From contig OX365956.1 in NCBI GenBank assembly GCA_947247005.1, forward strand, positions 14,094,089-14,158,088: a DNA stretch of 64,000 bases. Reading direction: 5' to 3'. A program made the translations under genes and the position numbers. Shown in pieces: positions 10,712 to 22,614 of this stretch; the stretch's first letter is position 1, and the number at the start of each line of letters is the position of its first letter. The notes below the pieces were generated by a model, which had not been told where the DNA came from, did no database searches, and saw only the letters and a program-made list of their open reading frames with translations. This DNA comes from Spisula solida (lineage: Eukaryota > Mollusca > Bivalvia > Venerida > Mactridae).

Positions 10712-10886
10712 CAGTCAGATCTCGATACAAGGACGCTGTTAGTTTCCAAGAAAAATGTCTTTATAACGAATATGTTGGTATACTGAATTAATACAAAGAG
10801 AGTTTAAATACTTTTGTCCCCAAAATATGATGTCAGTTTAATGAAATTGTCAGTATATCGGATGTTGTTATATCGAGATCTGACTG
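10712..10886. mobile_element. Tc1/mariner (pogo-like) MITE, 175 bp, TA TSD
   Basis: Ends CAGTCAGATCTCGATA and (inverse) TATCGAGATCTGACTG are bordered by TA on both sides (10710-10711, 10887-10888). CAGTC...CTCG..ATA ends are typical of pogo/Tigger-type elements. The interior is non-coding. Confidence 0.82.
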
Positions 10887-10888
10887 TA

Positions 10889-12331
10889 TGACTTTATTCC
10901 ATATACTGTTACTCCTAATGGATCATCTGAGCTACACTGTGTTCATATCTCATTACACATAGCAAATTGTTGTTTTTATGGTGTAAAGGGTAAAAAAATA
11001 TTTTTTTTCCGATAATTATAAATGCGACATTCAAAATTTCAAATTGTAACTTTTGAGCTTAGTTCTTGACCAAGTTCACTCCCTTTTATGTTTATTAATG
11101 CAAGTTACAATAACAGCCGGGGGTTTTTGTCGTCAAGTTCAATTAACAGAAATAATATTTTGGTTAAAAACAATTAAGTATTAATTTTTGCAAGCTACGT
11201 GTTATGAGTAATGTTTTAATGTTGAAATTAATGATTACTTGATTGGAAAACAGGAATTACACATAAATGGCTAAATTGTTATGCAGAAAACGTTGTTGTT
11301 TTGAAATGTTGAGTCTAGTTTCATAGTCTGATTATTGAAAAAAACAACACAATTTATTCAGGTTTGATGCAAGACTTTTGACTTTTCGTTCGGAATTTTA
11401 ATTTTGTGACAGTGTAGTTATTAGTGACAAATATTAATATAGGTGAACCGTTCGATACAAGACTTTGGACTTGGTTTTGAGTTAGAAGTTGTCATGTATT
11501 GCTTCCTGTCTTTGAATATTATTCACTAAATTCTGTTGATCAGAGCCATTAGATATTTATATATATATATATCAAGTGTTGATAAAATGAGTAATTCTGC
11601 AGGTTTTCGTCTTTATAGTGTTTTATAAACACTGGCATGTGTGTTATTATCATTAACAAATTCTTGTCATGTCTTGAGATGTGATCTCAGTGATTCTAAA
11701 CCAATTCTATTCTGTTTGTCTTTCATTATATTACATATACTCTAAACAAAAAGTTTAGTCGGGTATATGCAAGGAATTCATTTGCTTTTTCGTTTTTTAT
11801 ACATGATTGGAAGAAACAACATATTGCTTTATCCATGTCCATTATTCCTTTCTAAAAGTACCCTTTAAAGATGATCACCACAAAGCACAATAATTCTCAG
11901 CTTCCCAGTATCGAGTGTGTACTCTATCACATCTCCTGACATAGGTCAACGGTATCTGTTGCCATTACTTGACCAAAGCACAGTAAAAATATCCGACATT
12001 TTTTACATCACGTCAGCATGCCATCACCAGAAAATGGTTCAGATTGTTGAACCCCTGTAGGTGGCTGTTCATACTGATGTATTAAGCAAATAATGTCGGT
12101 AGGGATACAATGATGTTGGCTGTTTAAGACTGGCGAGTGTTTGATTCTGACAACCACTACCACATCGGAGCCAGCAATTACAATGAATAACTGGTCGTTG
12201 GATTGCTCCTTTAATTCAGGCCACTACTACATCAATCAGGGTCGATTGACAGTTAATTGAATACCTGTGAAAATGGTTATATCATATTAATTTTGTATCA
12301 CCCCATAGATAGTCAAGCTTGTTTATTTGTT
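10889..12331. other. No gene seen
   Basis: A+T-rich. A short (TA)n run lies at about 11555-11572. No open frame with coding character or splice-flanked block was recognised; part may be TBL1 3' UTR. Confidence 0.5.
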
Positions 12332-12597
12332 AGTCCCCTACTGGTTTTTAACTGGAGGAGACTATAGGTTTGCCGTCCGTCAGTCCGTTCATCCGTCAAA
12401 AATCTGAATCCTGACATAACTCAAACATTTTTCAAGCTAGGTTTATGAAATTTGGTATGTCAATAAGTGGATTATGCACGTCTAAATATTTTTTATTCTT
12501 ACAAAAATTGTGGTTGCCATGGCAACAGAAACATTGAAAATGGCTTAAAACCGGTAGGGGACTTCTGTATTGCTTGCAATTCTAAGTGACTTGTTTA
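12332..12597 (+). repeat. AGTCCCCTACCGG repeat family copy (one internal unit)
   Basis: Begins AGTCCCCTACTGGTTTTTA and ends CCGGTAGGGGACTTCTG with the GCTTGCAATTCT tail. It contains one GTTTATGAAATTTGG / GCCATGGCAACAGAAAC unit. Confidence 0.8.
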
Positions 12598-12734
12598 AGC
12601 AGCCTGCAATTTTCAGAGTATATCACTTGCTGCAATGAAACTATTTGACTAGACTGTTAGCTGGTACATTCCTGCTAGTACTCTATGACACATGATTTTG
12701 TAGTATTTATGTAGTCTAACTGGTAATGGTTATT

Positions 12735-12968
12735 ATGCCCCCCATCTTTGATAAGGGGGTATATTGCTTTGCACATGCCTGTCTGTCGGTTGTATAAAAT
12801 GGTTTCCGTTCAATAACTCAAGAACCCTTTGACCAAGGATCTTCAAACTTCACATGGAGGTTGGTCAGCAACAGTAGATGACCCCTATTGGTTTTGAGGT
12901 TGGTAGGTCAAATGTCAAGGTCACTGCGACCTTTGCCATTAATGACTATTGCGCAGCCATGGGGGCAT
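12735..12968 (+). repeat. ATGCCCCC...GGGGGCAT repeat family, short copy
   Basis: Same ends as 8723-9120 (ATGCCCCCCATCTTTGATAA; CCATGGGGGCAT) but only one internal GGTTTCCGTTCAATAACT unit. Confidence 0.75.
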
Positions 12969-13474
12969 ACATGTTTTACAAACATCTCTTGTTTCAATAT
13001 TGTTTCCTATGAAATAGAATAGAATTGGCTTAGTCTTGCAATGTGAAAATGTCATATAGTTAGATGAGTATGTATATTTAATGCTTTGGTGGATGTCTGT
13101 GTTTGAAAGTTGTGAAGCGCCACACACACACTGACTAGCATGCTTCATGCCTCTTCATTCACTAATATTTAGTTTTCTCTCTTGCTATTGATTATTTCCA
13201 ATACATTTATTTCAACAGGATGGAAATGCTCGCATTAGTCTACATGTTGATTTTAATCATAGAAAAGACTGATGCAAATTTGATGATAATATTACATCCT
13301 TTGAAATTCTTTAGGATATGGTGCAGGTTTTCTGGCATTCTATAGTATGGTGGGGGAATTATGGACAGATTTGTTTTTTTTTGTGGTTTTCTGACTTCAT
13401 GTACTCGAATAAAATGAGGGTTTCTGACAACAATTATCAGGGTACAGTTTTGGGCTTGATGCAGTAAAAATCTT
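12969..13474. other. No gene seen
   Basis: A+T-rich with no recognised feature. Open frames on the minus strand here lack domains. Confidence 0.45.
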
Positions 13475-13700
13475 AAAGTTACGATCAAATTTAAATTCTT
13501 TATAATTCTTTTAACATCTGAAAATTGGTGACGGATACGGATTGTAGAAGTTCATTAACTGAATCATTATTAGTATTGCAGCTCCATTTACCATGCTTTA
13601 TATCTGTAAAAAAATACAAAGAATTTAAATTTGATCGTAAGTTTACGATTTCCGTAAGTGCTTTGATAAAACAGTACCCAGGTGTTTGCCCTGGGCATTC
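13475..13700 (+). repeat. Dispersed inverted-repeat element, copy 1 (left end missing)
   Basis: AAAGTTACGATCAAATTTAA near 13475 is inverted at about 13620-13640 (TTTAAATTTGATCGTAAG), followed by TTTACGATTTCCGTAAGTGC and TTTGATAAAACAG. The second copy at 21565-21775 has the missing left flank (TTTTATCAAAGCACTTTACG), so the full element probably has long inverted ends. Confidence 0.65.
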
Positions 13701-13739
13701 ACATGTAATATATTATTCCAAAAGTTGTAAGTGCTAAAT

Positions 13740-14900
13740 TGTATTTTATGTTTCAGCTGTTTAGGCTTTACTTGCATGATTCTATCTTATGTTATTGTAT
13801 CTAATTAGTCTTGTTGAACTGGTGTAGAAAATGCCTAGACTTTTTCTTAAGCTGTACTACAGTGAATTGAAATAAAAGTTATTTTTCAAATAAAAAATAT
13901 AGTTTTTGATTTTTTTTTGCGAGGCAAGCAGTTTGCTAATTTGTTATTTTGAAAAAGTTTCCAGAATTTTAGTCTTCAGAAGTAACAGCTTTTTGCGTTT
14001 TAGTGCTGTTGATTCTGCAGTTCAAAGCTATACATAACTAATGTTTACACTGTTATAACTATATCTGACAATAAATAAAGTTTGACTTTCAGTTTTTTTG
14101 CATATTTTTTATGAATAGTGAAAATTAAAACCTCACGAAAATTTCTCATTTCTTATGTAGGTTGTATGTTTTCACCTATCAATGCAAATATAATTATATA
14201 TAATGCACGTATTACTGCATGTATCATTGTTTTATGTAAGAATCAATATATGATTTTGAAACTTCTTGATTTAAATATTATATTAAAGTACTTCTGTGCA
14301 TGGGTGCCTTTATTACATTGTGTTAATTAGTTTGAAGCATCACCTGTTTTTTTGAAATCTCAATAATTAATGGTTGTTTTTCTGATTCAATGAAACAGCC
14401 TTCGCTTTTATTGTAATTGTGAACCATATTTTGTGACAGGTAAAATCTGGTAATTAAGATTGGCATATTAGGCGGGCTGGTGTCCACATGGTGAACGGCG
14501 CATGTTTCTGCAGAATTATTATCCTATGGTCATGTACCCACAGGAGTGTGTATCATTTGATTTTGTTTTGGATGAAATCAAACTTCTGTTGAGTTATGGC
14601 CCCTGATTGATAACCTTGAAGTTTCTATGTTATCTTCTATTGAACATTAGATGATATAATCAATTGTTTATCAAGATAAGCTTTTCTATGAAAATTCACA
14701 AATGTTGAATTTATTCTAAATTCAATGTTTCGAAAAAATAAGGTATATTATTGCTTATTAAGTGATTACTTGGTATTCTTTGTTGGCATATGGTATTGAA
14801 AGCTGACAAAAGACAGTACTTTTGGGGATAAAAAAAGAAATGCTGATTTTCGATATATAAACAAAAGGAAGGACTTCATGCTTATTTCTTATTTAGAACT
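13740..14900. other. No gene seen
   Basis: Very A+T-rich. AATAAA-type signals at about 13870 and 14071 could be 3' ends of a long TBL1 transcript. Nothing else was recognised. Confidence 0.45.
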
Positions 14901-15030
14901 GCCCTGCGTTCAACGAAAAATCATGTCGACGCACGTCTCGTAGCTGGTACGTAACAGGTACGAAATGTTCGTAGCTGGGAAGTAACCGGTACGAAACATG
15001 CAACACGTAAATTTTCGTTGAACGCAGAGC
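14901..15030. mobile_element. Short inverted-repeat element, TIR GCYCTGCGTTCAACGAAAA
   Basis: Left end GCCCTGCGTTCAACGAAAAA and right end (inverse) TTTTCGTTGAACGCAGAGC. The centre is itself repetitive (CGTAGCTGGTACGTAAC; CGTAGCTGGGAAGTAAC; GGTACGAAA). No convincing target-site duplication. Confidence 0.7.
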
Positions 15031-15291
15031 TCGTCATCCTATGTCACAATTGTTGTATTCAAAGGGAGATAATTACTATAAATAGTAAAAGTTGTGTTAT
15101 ATGTGATAAAGGTATGTACTTGTTAACTGTATGTATGTGTTTGAATACATGACAATAATAGGCAGCTATTTATTATGAACATTATATTGCTAATGTCAGT
15201 AATGTGTACATGTATCTGAAAGCTTTAAATTGTACTGATATATTTCTATGACGAGGGTCTGCTGCAAAACTGGTAACTACATTTTTGTAAA

Positions 15292-15543
15292 CAGGGGCTC
15301 TACAATTCCGGAATAATCTTGAAATGCGGATTAGGTGCACTAGAAAGACATAACTTTTTCGCTGAAAATGAAAGTTATTTGGTGAAAAAATTCAAATAAT
15401 TGACAAAGTTATTGTTATTTGAAATTTAAGCACTAGAACAATGTTTGAACCGAGTTTTGGTGTGGGGTGTGTTCTAATGACACTTGCAACAGACCTGCTA
15501 TTTGTTTTAAGGATTGGGCATTATGACTGGGTTAGAACCCCTG
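15292..15543 (+). mobile_element. CAGGGG-type MITE, copy 3, 6-bp TSD TGTAAA
   Basis: Starts CAGGGGCTCTACAATTCCGG and ends GGTTAGAACCCCTG. Exact 6-bp TGTAAA lies at 15286-15291 and 15544-15549. The interior matches the copies at 5228-5487 and 7799-8067 (GAAAGTTATTTGGTG; GACAAAGTTATTGTTATTTG; GGATTGGGCATTATG). Confidence 0.8.
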
Positions 15544-15738
15544 TGTAAAGAAGCAGTGGTGCAAGTTTTGTATCAAATCCTTGACATGTATAACATTGTG
15601 CTGGCCTGGGGTTTGTAGCGGATACTGAACATTCGGTGTTTAAATCTAACTCACAGTCTGATATAGACGGATATTGAGAGTGAAAAATGTGTTAAAATGT
15701 TAAATGTGTGATTCATATTCTATGTTGTTTATAGTTCT

Positions 15739-15895
15739 GGGGTGGTATTCAGTATTGATCTTACTTGACTTTAAGGATAAGGGCAATCAGTTACATCGCA
15801 CCATATGAAACTCTTTGTCAGTAACTAGACAATATGATTGGCTATCCTTATTCTCCAAAGTCCAATGAAATAAGATCAATATTGAATACTACCCC
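15739..15895. mobile_element. Harbinger-like MITE (157 bp), TIR GGGGTRGTATTCARTATTG
   Basis: Left GGGGTGGTATTCAGTATTGA and right (inverse) TCAATATTGAATACTACCCC, continuing inward as ATCTTA/TAAGAT. GGGGTNGTATTCA ends are familiar from PIF/Harbinger MITEs. A 3-bp duplication could not be confirmed. Confidence 0.7.
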
Positions 15896-17789
15896 TAAAG
15901 AGATTGTAGTAAAAAATGTCTTACATCAATCAATATTAAGTCTTTAGAGAAGGGTACTGAAACCCAGTTCTTTGTTTATACTAATCTACTTTAAGTGGAT
16001 CGGGAAACAACAAGTTCTTCAGCTTATATATAAATCTCTACACCTCATTTCTGATGGTATCTATAGTTGCGAGGGTGTGAGAGAAGAGTTCTAAGCCAGT
16101 TTTCCCTGTTTATGATGAGTGTCAAGCAATGGGAAGTCTGGTACCATTTTGTATAGTCTTTGGTATGACCTTGCCATACTGTATGTAAAAGCGAGAATCC
16201 CCTACACTTGACTCAAACGCTCTACTGCTTAACTATAGAGGCCGTTCAACTCAATACTTTCTACTTATCTCATAATTACACTAAAACCATTAAAATATAT
16301 GGACTTTAGATGATGTTTTGTACACATTTGACATTTTCGTGTATTTTCCACTCTCAAATGTCCTCTAATAATGATTATGTTGGTCAAGATTTGAATACCG
16401 AGTGTATGTATCCATGATAACTTCACTGACCAGTTCCCTGACTGTAGCTCAGTAAAAAGTTGTACGCAATATCTGGACCAAATTATTGAGACAACTCTAC
16501 CCTTGTGTGTTTACTTAAATGGCTAGCCATGTATATATTTTACACTTAACAAACTTATTATTCAACAACAAAGTTCAACTGATCATAATAACAAAAACAT
16601 CTAAGTTTTTAATAGATCAATTTTTCTTAACCCTTTATTCCAAACACTTTAAGTCCATTCACCTAACTAGGTCTGACACATCTTCAACTAAATTATTGAA
16701 TTATACTGGGCTTCACTGAAAAGTTACCACTTATATATACCTTTGTATTTTGTATACAATATGACCTTTTGGTACAAAAGTTTTATATTGTGTGCAATTG
16801 AGTATAGTGTTTAATAGGATAGCTGTGACTACACTGTAAGGTCAAAACATAGTCGGCTTTTCGGCTTTTTACACTGTGTAGCATGAATTTTAAAATATAA
16901 AGGTCAATATGGTGGTAACTTTTTATTGACGCTGAGTATATAATTAGTGTTGGACATGCCATAGGTACCGGAATTGGTTTTGGCATATCTATGGTGTAAT
17001 GGGTTAAACGCAATAGTCAAAATTTTGGTGAAAACTTCACTTTTTCAAATTTTGGTGGAAAGTTCACTGTTTTAAATTTTGGTGAAAAGTGCACTTTTTC
17101 GAAACATGCTAGCCACTTTTAATCTGATGTTCGACTTAGTGTTGTTATTAAGTCATTCTAGTAACAATTTGTAGAGTTTATGATTTATACAGTTCTCTTG
17201 GAGTTTACACGTTGTCAGAATGATCATGAGAATAGGGCCCTTACCTCTTATTACCTTATGTCTACATTTGTTGATAAGAGACTATAATGTGGAGTCATTG
17301 ATTGTGACTTATATTTTGTTGTTATAATGTACAATGTTACAACTTTGATATCATTTCGTCATGCATACAGCTTTTTCATCTCATTTTATAAAATTACTGT
17401 TCGCCAGAAATAAAAAATACAAATCACTTGCTAAACTTGCTGTGTTCTGTTTGTATTTATTCCCTTGTAAAAGATGAAAGTCAGTTTAGCTGGATATATG
17501 ATAAGAAATTCACAAGTTTTACAAAAGATTACTTTCATCTATTCCAATTGTCCGTCCTTCTGTCTTTCTTAACTTCAGTTGTTTATATCAACACAATGTG
17601 GTGATGTCATCAAAACTGAGGTGTCAATAGTGATTCCAGCCCTGATCATACAGCTGATATGTCTTCCCAGTCCAGGACTTTACCTCCCAATTGCAGGCCT
17701 GACGTCACATGAATAGTCAAGGAAACGAACGCTCACCACACAGCTGACTGGACCTGTCTTGCAACTGACACCCAGGTATAATTAAATAG
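15896..17789. other. No gene seen; small tandem at ~17020-17105
   Basis: A+T-rich and non-coding by eye. At about 17020-17105 a ~31-bp unit (AAATTTTGGTGAAAAC-TTCACTTTTTC type) occurs three times. Short open frames lack domains. Confidence 0.5.
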
Positions 17790-17960
17790 AAAAGGTTTCC
17801 GATTAATAACTTGAGTTCGGATTGACCTATCTTCATGAAACTTTGTGAAGAATTCATAGAGACCTAGCTTGGGATTGTAATTGGGGGTCAGTGGGGTCAA
17901 GGTCACTGTTACGATGAAAGGAAAAAGGTTTCCTGTCAGTAACTTCAGTTTGGAATATGT
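17790..17960 (+). repeat. Fragment related to the GGTTTCC/GTCAAGGTCACTG repeats
   Basis: AAAGGTTTCCGATTAATAAC, CATGAAACTTTGTGAAG, GGGGTCAAGGTCACTGTTAC and AAAGGTTTCCTGTCAGTAAC echo the internal units of 8723-9120. The termini are not identifiable. Confidence 0.5.
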
Positions 17961-18065
17961 AACCCGTCGTCTCCATTATGAAATTTTATATCATTGGATA
18001 TAATGCATGATGACTTTAAAACACATAGTACTGCTTTTGTAAAACTTAGCAACCCCTCACTAAAG

Positions 18066-20960
18066 GTGAAGTCTTGCCACAGCTCTAGTGAAGTCTTGCC
18101 ATGGCTCTAGTGAAGTCTTGCCATGGCTCTAGCGAAGTATTTCCATGGCTCTAGTGATGTCATGTCACGGCTCTAGTGAAGTATTGTCAAAGCTCTAGTG
18201 AAGGCTTGCCACAGCTCTAGTGATGTCTTGCCATTGCTCTAGTGATGTCATGTCACACCTCTAGTGAAGTCTTGCCACGGCTCTAGTGAAGTATTTCCAT
18301 GGCTCTAGTGATGTCATGTCACGGCTCTAGTGAAGTCTTGCCATGGCTCTAGCGAAGTATTGTCAAAGCTCTAGTGAAGTCTTGCCATGGCTCTAGTGAA
18401 GTCTTGCCACAGCTCTAGTGATGTCTTGCCACGGCTCTAGTGAAATCTTGCCATTGCTCTAGTGAAGTGTTGCCACAGCTCTAGTGAAGTCTTGCCACGG
18501 CTCTAGTGAAGTATTTCCATGGCTCTAGTGATGTCATGTCACGGCTCTAGTGAAGTCTTGCCATGGCTCTAGCGAAGTATTTCCATGGCTCTAGTGATGT
18601 CATGTCACGGCTCTAGTGAAGTCTTGTCAAAGCTCTAGTGAAGTGTTGCCACACCTCTAGTGAAGTCTTGCCACGGCTCTATTGAAGTATTTCCATGGCT
18701 CTAGTGATGTCATGTCACGGCTCTAGTGAAGTCTTGTCAAAGCTCTAGTGAAGTCTTGTCACGGCTCTAGTAAAGTCTTGCCATTGCTCTAGTGAAGTGT
18801 TGCCACACCTCTAGTGAAGTCTTGCCACGGCTCTAGTGAAGTATTTCCATGGCTCTAGTGATGTCATGTCACGGCTCTAGTGAAGTCTTGCCATGGCTCT
18901 TGTGAAGTATTTCCATGGCTCTAGTGATGTCATGTCACGGCTCTAGCGAAGTCTTGCCATTGCTCCAGTGAAGGCTTGCCACAGCTCTAGTGAAGTCTTG
19001 CCACAGCTCTAGTGATGTCTTGCCATTGCTCTAGTGAAGTGTTGCCACACCTCTAGTGAAGTCTTGCCACGGCTCTAGTGAAGTATTTCCATGGCTCTAG
19101 TGATGTCATGTCACGGCTCTAGTGAAGTCTTGCCATTGCTCTAGTGAAGTCTTGCCACAGCTCTAGTGAAGTCTTGCCACGGCTCAAGTGAAGTCTTGCC
19201 ATGGCTCAAGTGAAGTCTTGTCACAGCTGTAGTGAAGTCTTGCCATGGCTCAAGTGAAGTCTTGCCACAGCTCTAGTGAAGTCTTGCCACTGCTCTAGAG
19301 AAGTCTTTCAATGGCTCTAGTGAAGTCTTGCCACAGCCCTAGTGAAGTCTTGCCATGGCTCAGGTGAAGTCTTGCCACAGCTCAAGTGAAGTCTTGCCAC
19401 AGCTCTAGTGAAGTCTTGCCATGGCTCAAGTGAAGTCTTGTCGCAGCTCTAGAGAAGTCTTGCAACAGCTCTAGTGAAGTCTTGCCATGGCTCAAGTGAA
19501 GTCTTGTCGCAGCTCTAGAGAAGTCTTGCAACGGCTCTAGTAAAGTCTTGCCATGGCGGTAGTGAAGTCTTGCCATGGCTCAAGTGAAGTCTTGCCACAG
19601 CTCTAGTGAAGTCTTGCCATGGCTTAAGTGAAGTCTTGTCGCAGCTCTAGAGAAGTCTTGCAACGGCTCTAGTGAAGTCTTGCCATGGCTCAGGTGAAGT
19701 CTTGCCACAGCTCAAGTGAAGTCTTGCCACAGCTCTAGTGAAGTCTTTTTGCAGCTCTAGAGAAGTCTTGCAACGGCTCTAGTGAAGTCTTGCCATGGCG
19801 GTAGTGAAGTCTTGCCACAGCCCTAGTGAAGTCTTGCCATGGCTCAAGTGAAGTATTGTCACAGCTCTAGTGAAGTGGTGCCACGGCTCTAGTGAAGTCT
19901 TGCCATGGTTCAAGTGAAGTCTTGTCACAGCCCTAGTAAAGTCTTGCCATGGCTCTAGTGAAGTCTTGCCAGAGCTCTAGTGAAGTCTTGCCAGAGCTCT
20001 AGTGAAGTCTTGCCATGGCTCAGGTGAAGTCTTGCCACAGCTCAAGTGAAGTCTTGCCACAGCTCTAGTGAAGTCTTGCCATGGCTCAAGTGAAGTCTTG
20101 TCGCAGCTCTAGAGAAGTCTTGCAACAGCTCTAGTGAAGTCTTGCCATGGCTCAAGTGAAGTCTTGTCGCAGCTCTAGAGAAGTCTTGCAACGGCTCTAG
20201 TAAAGTCTTGCCATGGCGGTAGTGAAGTCTTGCCATGGCTCAAGTGAAGTCTTGCCACAGCTCTAGTGAAGTCTTGCCATGGCTTAAGTGAAGTCTTGTC
20301 GCAGCTCTAGAGAAGTCTTGCAACAGCTCTAGTGAAGTCTTGCCATGGCTCAAGTGAAGTCTTGTCGCAGCTCTAGAGAAGTCTTGCAACGGCTCTAGTA
20401 AAGTCTTGCCATGGCGGTAGTGAAGTCTTGCCATGGCTCAAGTGAAGTCTTGCCACAGCTCTAGTGAAGTCTTGCCATGGCTTAAGTGAAGTCTTGTCGC
20501 AGCTCTAGAGAAGTCTTGCAACGGCTCTAGTAAAGTCTTGCCATGGCTCAGGTGAAGTCTTGCCACAGCTCAAGTGAAGTCTTGCCACAGCTCTAGTGAA
20601 GTCTTGCCATGGCTCAAGTGAAGTCTTTTTGCAGCTCCAGAGAAGTCTTGCAACGGCTCTAGTGAAGTCTTGCCATGGCGGTAGTGAAGTCTTGCCACAG
20701 CCCTAGTGAAGTCTTGCCATGGCTCAAGTGAAGTCTTGTCACAGCTCTAGTGAAGTATTGTCACAGCTCTAGTGAAGTGGTGCCACGGCTCTAGTGAAGT
20801 ATTGCCATGGTTCAAGTGAAGTCTTGTCACAGCCCTAGTAAAGTCTTGCCATGGCTCTAGTGAAGTCTTGCCAGAGCTCTAGTGAAGTCTTGCCAGAGCT
20901 CTAGTGAAGTCTTGTCACAGCACCAGCGAAGTCTTGCCACGGCTCTAGTGAAGTCTTGCC
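18066..20960 (+). repeat. 2.9-kb satellite array of a 22-bp unit
   Basis: About 130 head-to-tail copies of a 22-bp unit with consensus CTCTAGTGAAGTCTTGCCAC plus GG or AG. Two domains are visible. At 18066-19180 variants GAAGTATTTCCATGG and GATGTCATGTCACGG alternate with the consensus. At 19180-20960 CTCAAGTGAAG, GTCGCAGCTCTAGAGAAG and CTTGCAACGG variants dominate. Longer blocks repeat exactly: a ~195-bp block at 19382 recurs at 20042 (660 bp, 30 units) and at 20240 (198 bp, 9 units). Open frames inside arise because three units make 66 bp; they are not genes. The boundaries are abrupt (CACTAAAGGTGAAG; TTGCCAAGTAAATAG). Confidence 0.97.
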
Positions 20961-21564
20961 AAGTAAATAGTTTTTTTTGTACATTGAATAGTCCAGAATG
21001 TTAGCTATATACGAGTATATTCTTAAAATAAAACGAACGTCCATGGTTCGGAAAAATTGAACACAGAAACTGATTTTTACTCATTATAAGAATCGCGAAG
21101 TAACACACGTACCATCTTATCGAAGTATTTGTATGTTTTATGTTTAAATGGTTTAACTATTGCAATGGACACCAGTAGCAGTAGTTGAACAAGCCGTTGT
21201 TTGTATCATCAAAAATGACACTTCGGTTGTTACGAGTACTAGGTTTAACTCGAACCCTTTACCTGTCCCGGTCACTCATTGAAATAGCGAAGTTTTACTA
21301 TATACTTATTTCTTTGTTGGGATGAGACCTTCTTCTGATGAACATTATCTTGAACAATTTAATCGTTTGCTGCTTGAAGACTGATCATCCATCATTACTA
21401 TAATAGAATTATGACGAGTTTTCAGCCTGAAATGTCTCATTTACGCGTGCCATTCTAAATTTAATGGAATAAGGTTCGATTTACTTGAATGTAATGCATA
21501 TTATGTAAGGTGGATAACATTCAATGGTGGGCATGAAATGAATCATACATAATATACATCATGA
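20961..21564. other. No gene seen
   Basis: Sequence between the satellite and the next dispersed repeat. No coding frame, splice-flanked block or inverted ends were recognised. Confidence 0.5.
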
Positions 21565-21775
21565 TGCTGTTTTATCAAAGCACTTTACGGAAATCGTTAA
21601 CTTACGATCAAATTTAAATTATTTATAATTCTTTAACAACTGAAAATTAGTGATGAATATAGCTTCTAGGCGTTCTTTAACTGAATCATTATTAGTATTT
21701 CAGCTCCATTTACCACACTTTATACTTCTAAATAAATTATAAATACACTGTAAATGCTTTGATAAGACTTCACTA
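21565..21775 (-). repeat. Dispersed inverted-repeat element, copy 2
   Basis: Left end TTTTATCAAAGCACTTTACG then GAAATCGTTAACTTACGATC; right end GTAAATGCTTTGATAAGAC. Between them TGAATCATTATTAGTATTTC and AGCTCCATTTACCACACTTT match copy 1 at 13475-13700. Confidence 0.65.
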
Positions 21776-21892
21776 GTACGCAAGGGTGACAACTGTGTGC
21801 AGTAAATTCATTTTGTAATTACGTGGTTGTTTCCCTTAGCACATAAAAACATTAAGATGAACCAAGTATCATCAATAATTGGCAGCAACACT

Positions 21893-22175
21893 GAAGTCCC
21901 CGACCGGTTTGAAGCTTTAATGTTTCTATTGCCATAACAATCACAATTTTTGTCAGAATCAAAACATATTTAGATGAGCATGATCTCCTTATCACTTTGC
22001 AAGAAGTTGTATTGCGTTTTCTTTTAATTTCATTGCGACTTTTTACTTAACAAGATGATTTCTTTTCTTTTTATTATACACTTTGCTAGGAAACTGTTTG
22101 AGTTATGATAGGATCCCGATTTGTAACGGAAATACAGACGAAGGGCAAAAATATTGTAATGTACCCTCCGGTTGG
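21893..22175 (-). repeat. AGTCCCCTACCGG repeat family, degenerate copy
   Basis: Inverse orientation: AAGTCCCCGACCGGTTTGAA, then TTTCTATTGCCATAACAATC, CTAGGAAACTGTTTGAGTTA and ACCCTCCGGTTGGGA. An A+T-rich stretch at about 22005-22085 has no counterpart in other copies and may be an insertion. Confidence 0.6.
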
Positions 22176-22289
22176 GAACTAATAACTGCCATTTGATCTT
22201 ACAGTAGGCCTAGATTTAGGCCTGTTGTTGTTGTGTACATTTTACATGTCGAGCAGTAGATTGTTGGCGTTTGACGGGAACAGTAGCAG

Positions 22290-22495
22290 TGCATGTTATT
22301 CGGTTTTATCCCGGGCTCGAGGGAAGATACATAAAGTTTGTGTGATAGAAGGATTCTGGGCGCGCTGCCCTAGCTCTTTCCGAATAGACTCCTTGGTTCT
22401 TTAACGTGCCCGGTGCATAGCATCGCAGCACGTGAGATTCAAATCAGAGACCTCATGATTGGTAGACAAGAGTGCCAACCACTGTGCCACCGTGT
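22290..22495 (-). repeat. tRNA-derived SINE-like sequence
   Basis: On the minus strand an A-box-like TGGCACAGTGGTTGGCA and a B-box-like GATTTGAATCTC lie about 35 bases apart, as in RNA polymerase III promoters of tRNA-derived SINEs. Downstream are GGGCACGTTAAAGAACC and GGAAAGAGCTAGGGCAG, which I associate with mollusc SINE bodies. The B box is mutated from GGTTCGAATCC. No poly-A tail or flanking duplication is clear. Confidence 0.4.
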
Positions 22496-22581
22496 AGATA
22501 AATTAGTTAGTTGGTCAAGAGCCATTTGCATTTTGTGTTTCTGGCTTGAAATGCTCATACAGGTTCGCATTCGCCGTGAGA

Positions 22582-22614
22582 CTAGTAAAATCTGCCACGG
22601 CTCTAGTGAAATCC
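22582..22614 (+). repeat. Isolated 1.5 units of the 22-bp satellite
   Basis: CTAGTAAAATCTGCCACGG then CTCTAGTGAAATCC matches the satellite consensus with small changes, 1.6 kb beyond the array end, in the same orientation. Confidence 0.7.

Noticed and set aside
19382..20434. Three identical 64-codon open frames (MARLHYRHGKTLLEP...)
   Set aside because: They are products of the 22-bp satellite (three units make 66 bp) and sit in exact higher-order duplications.
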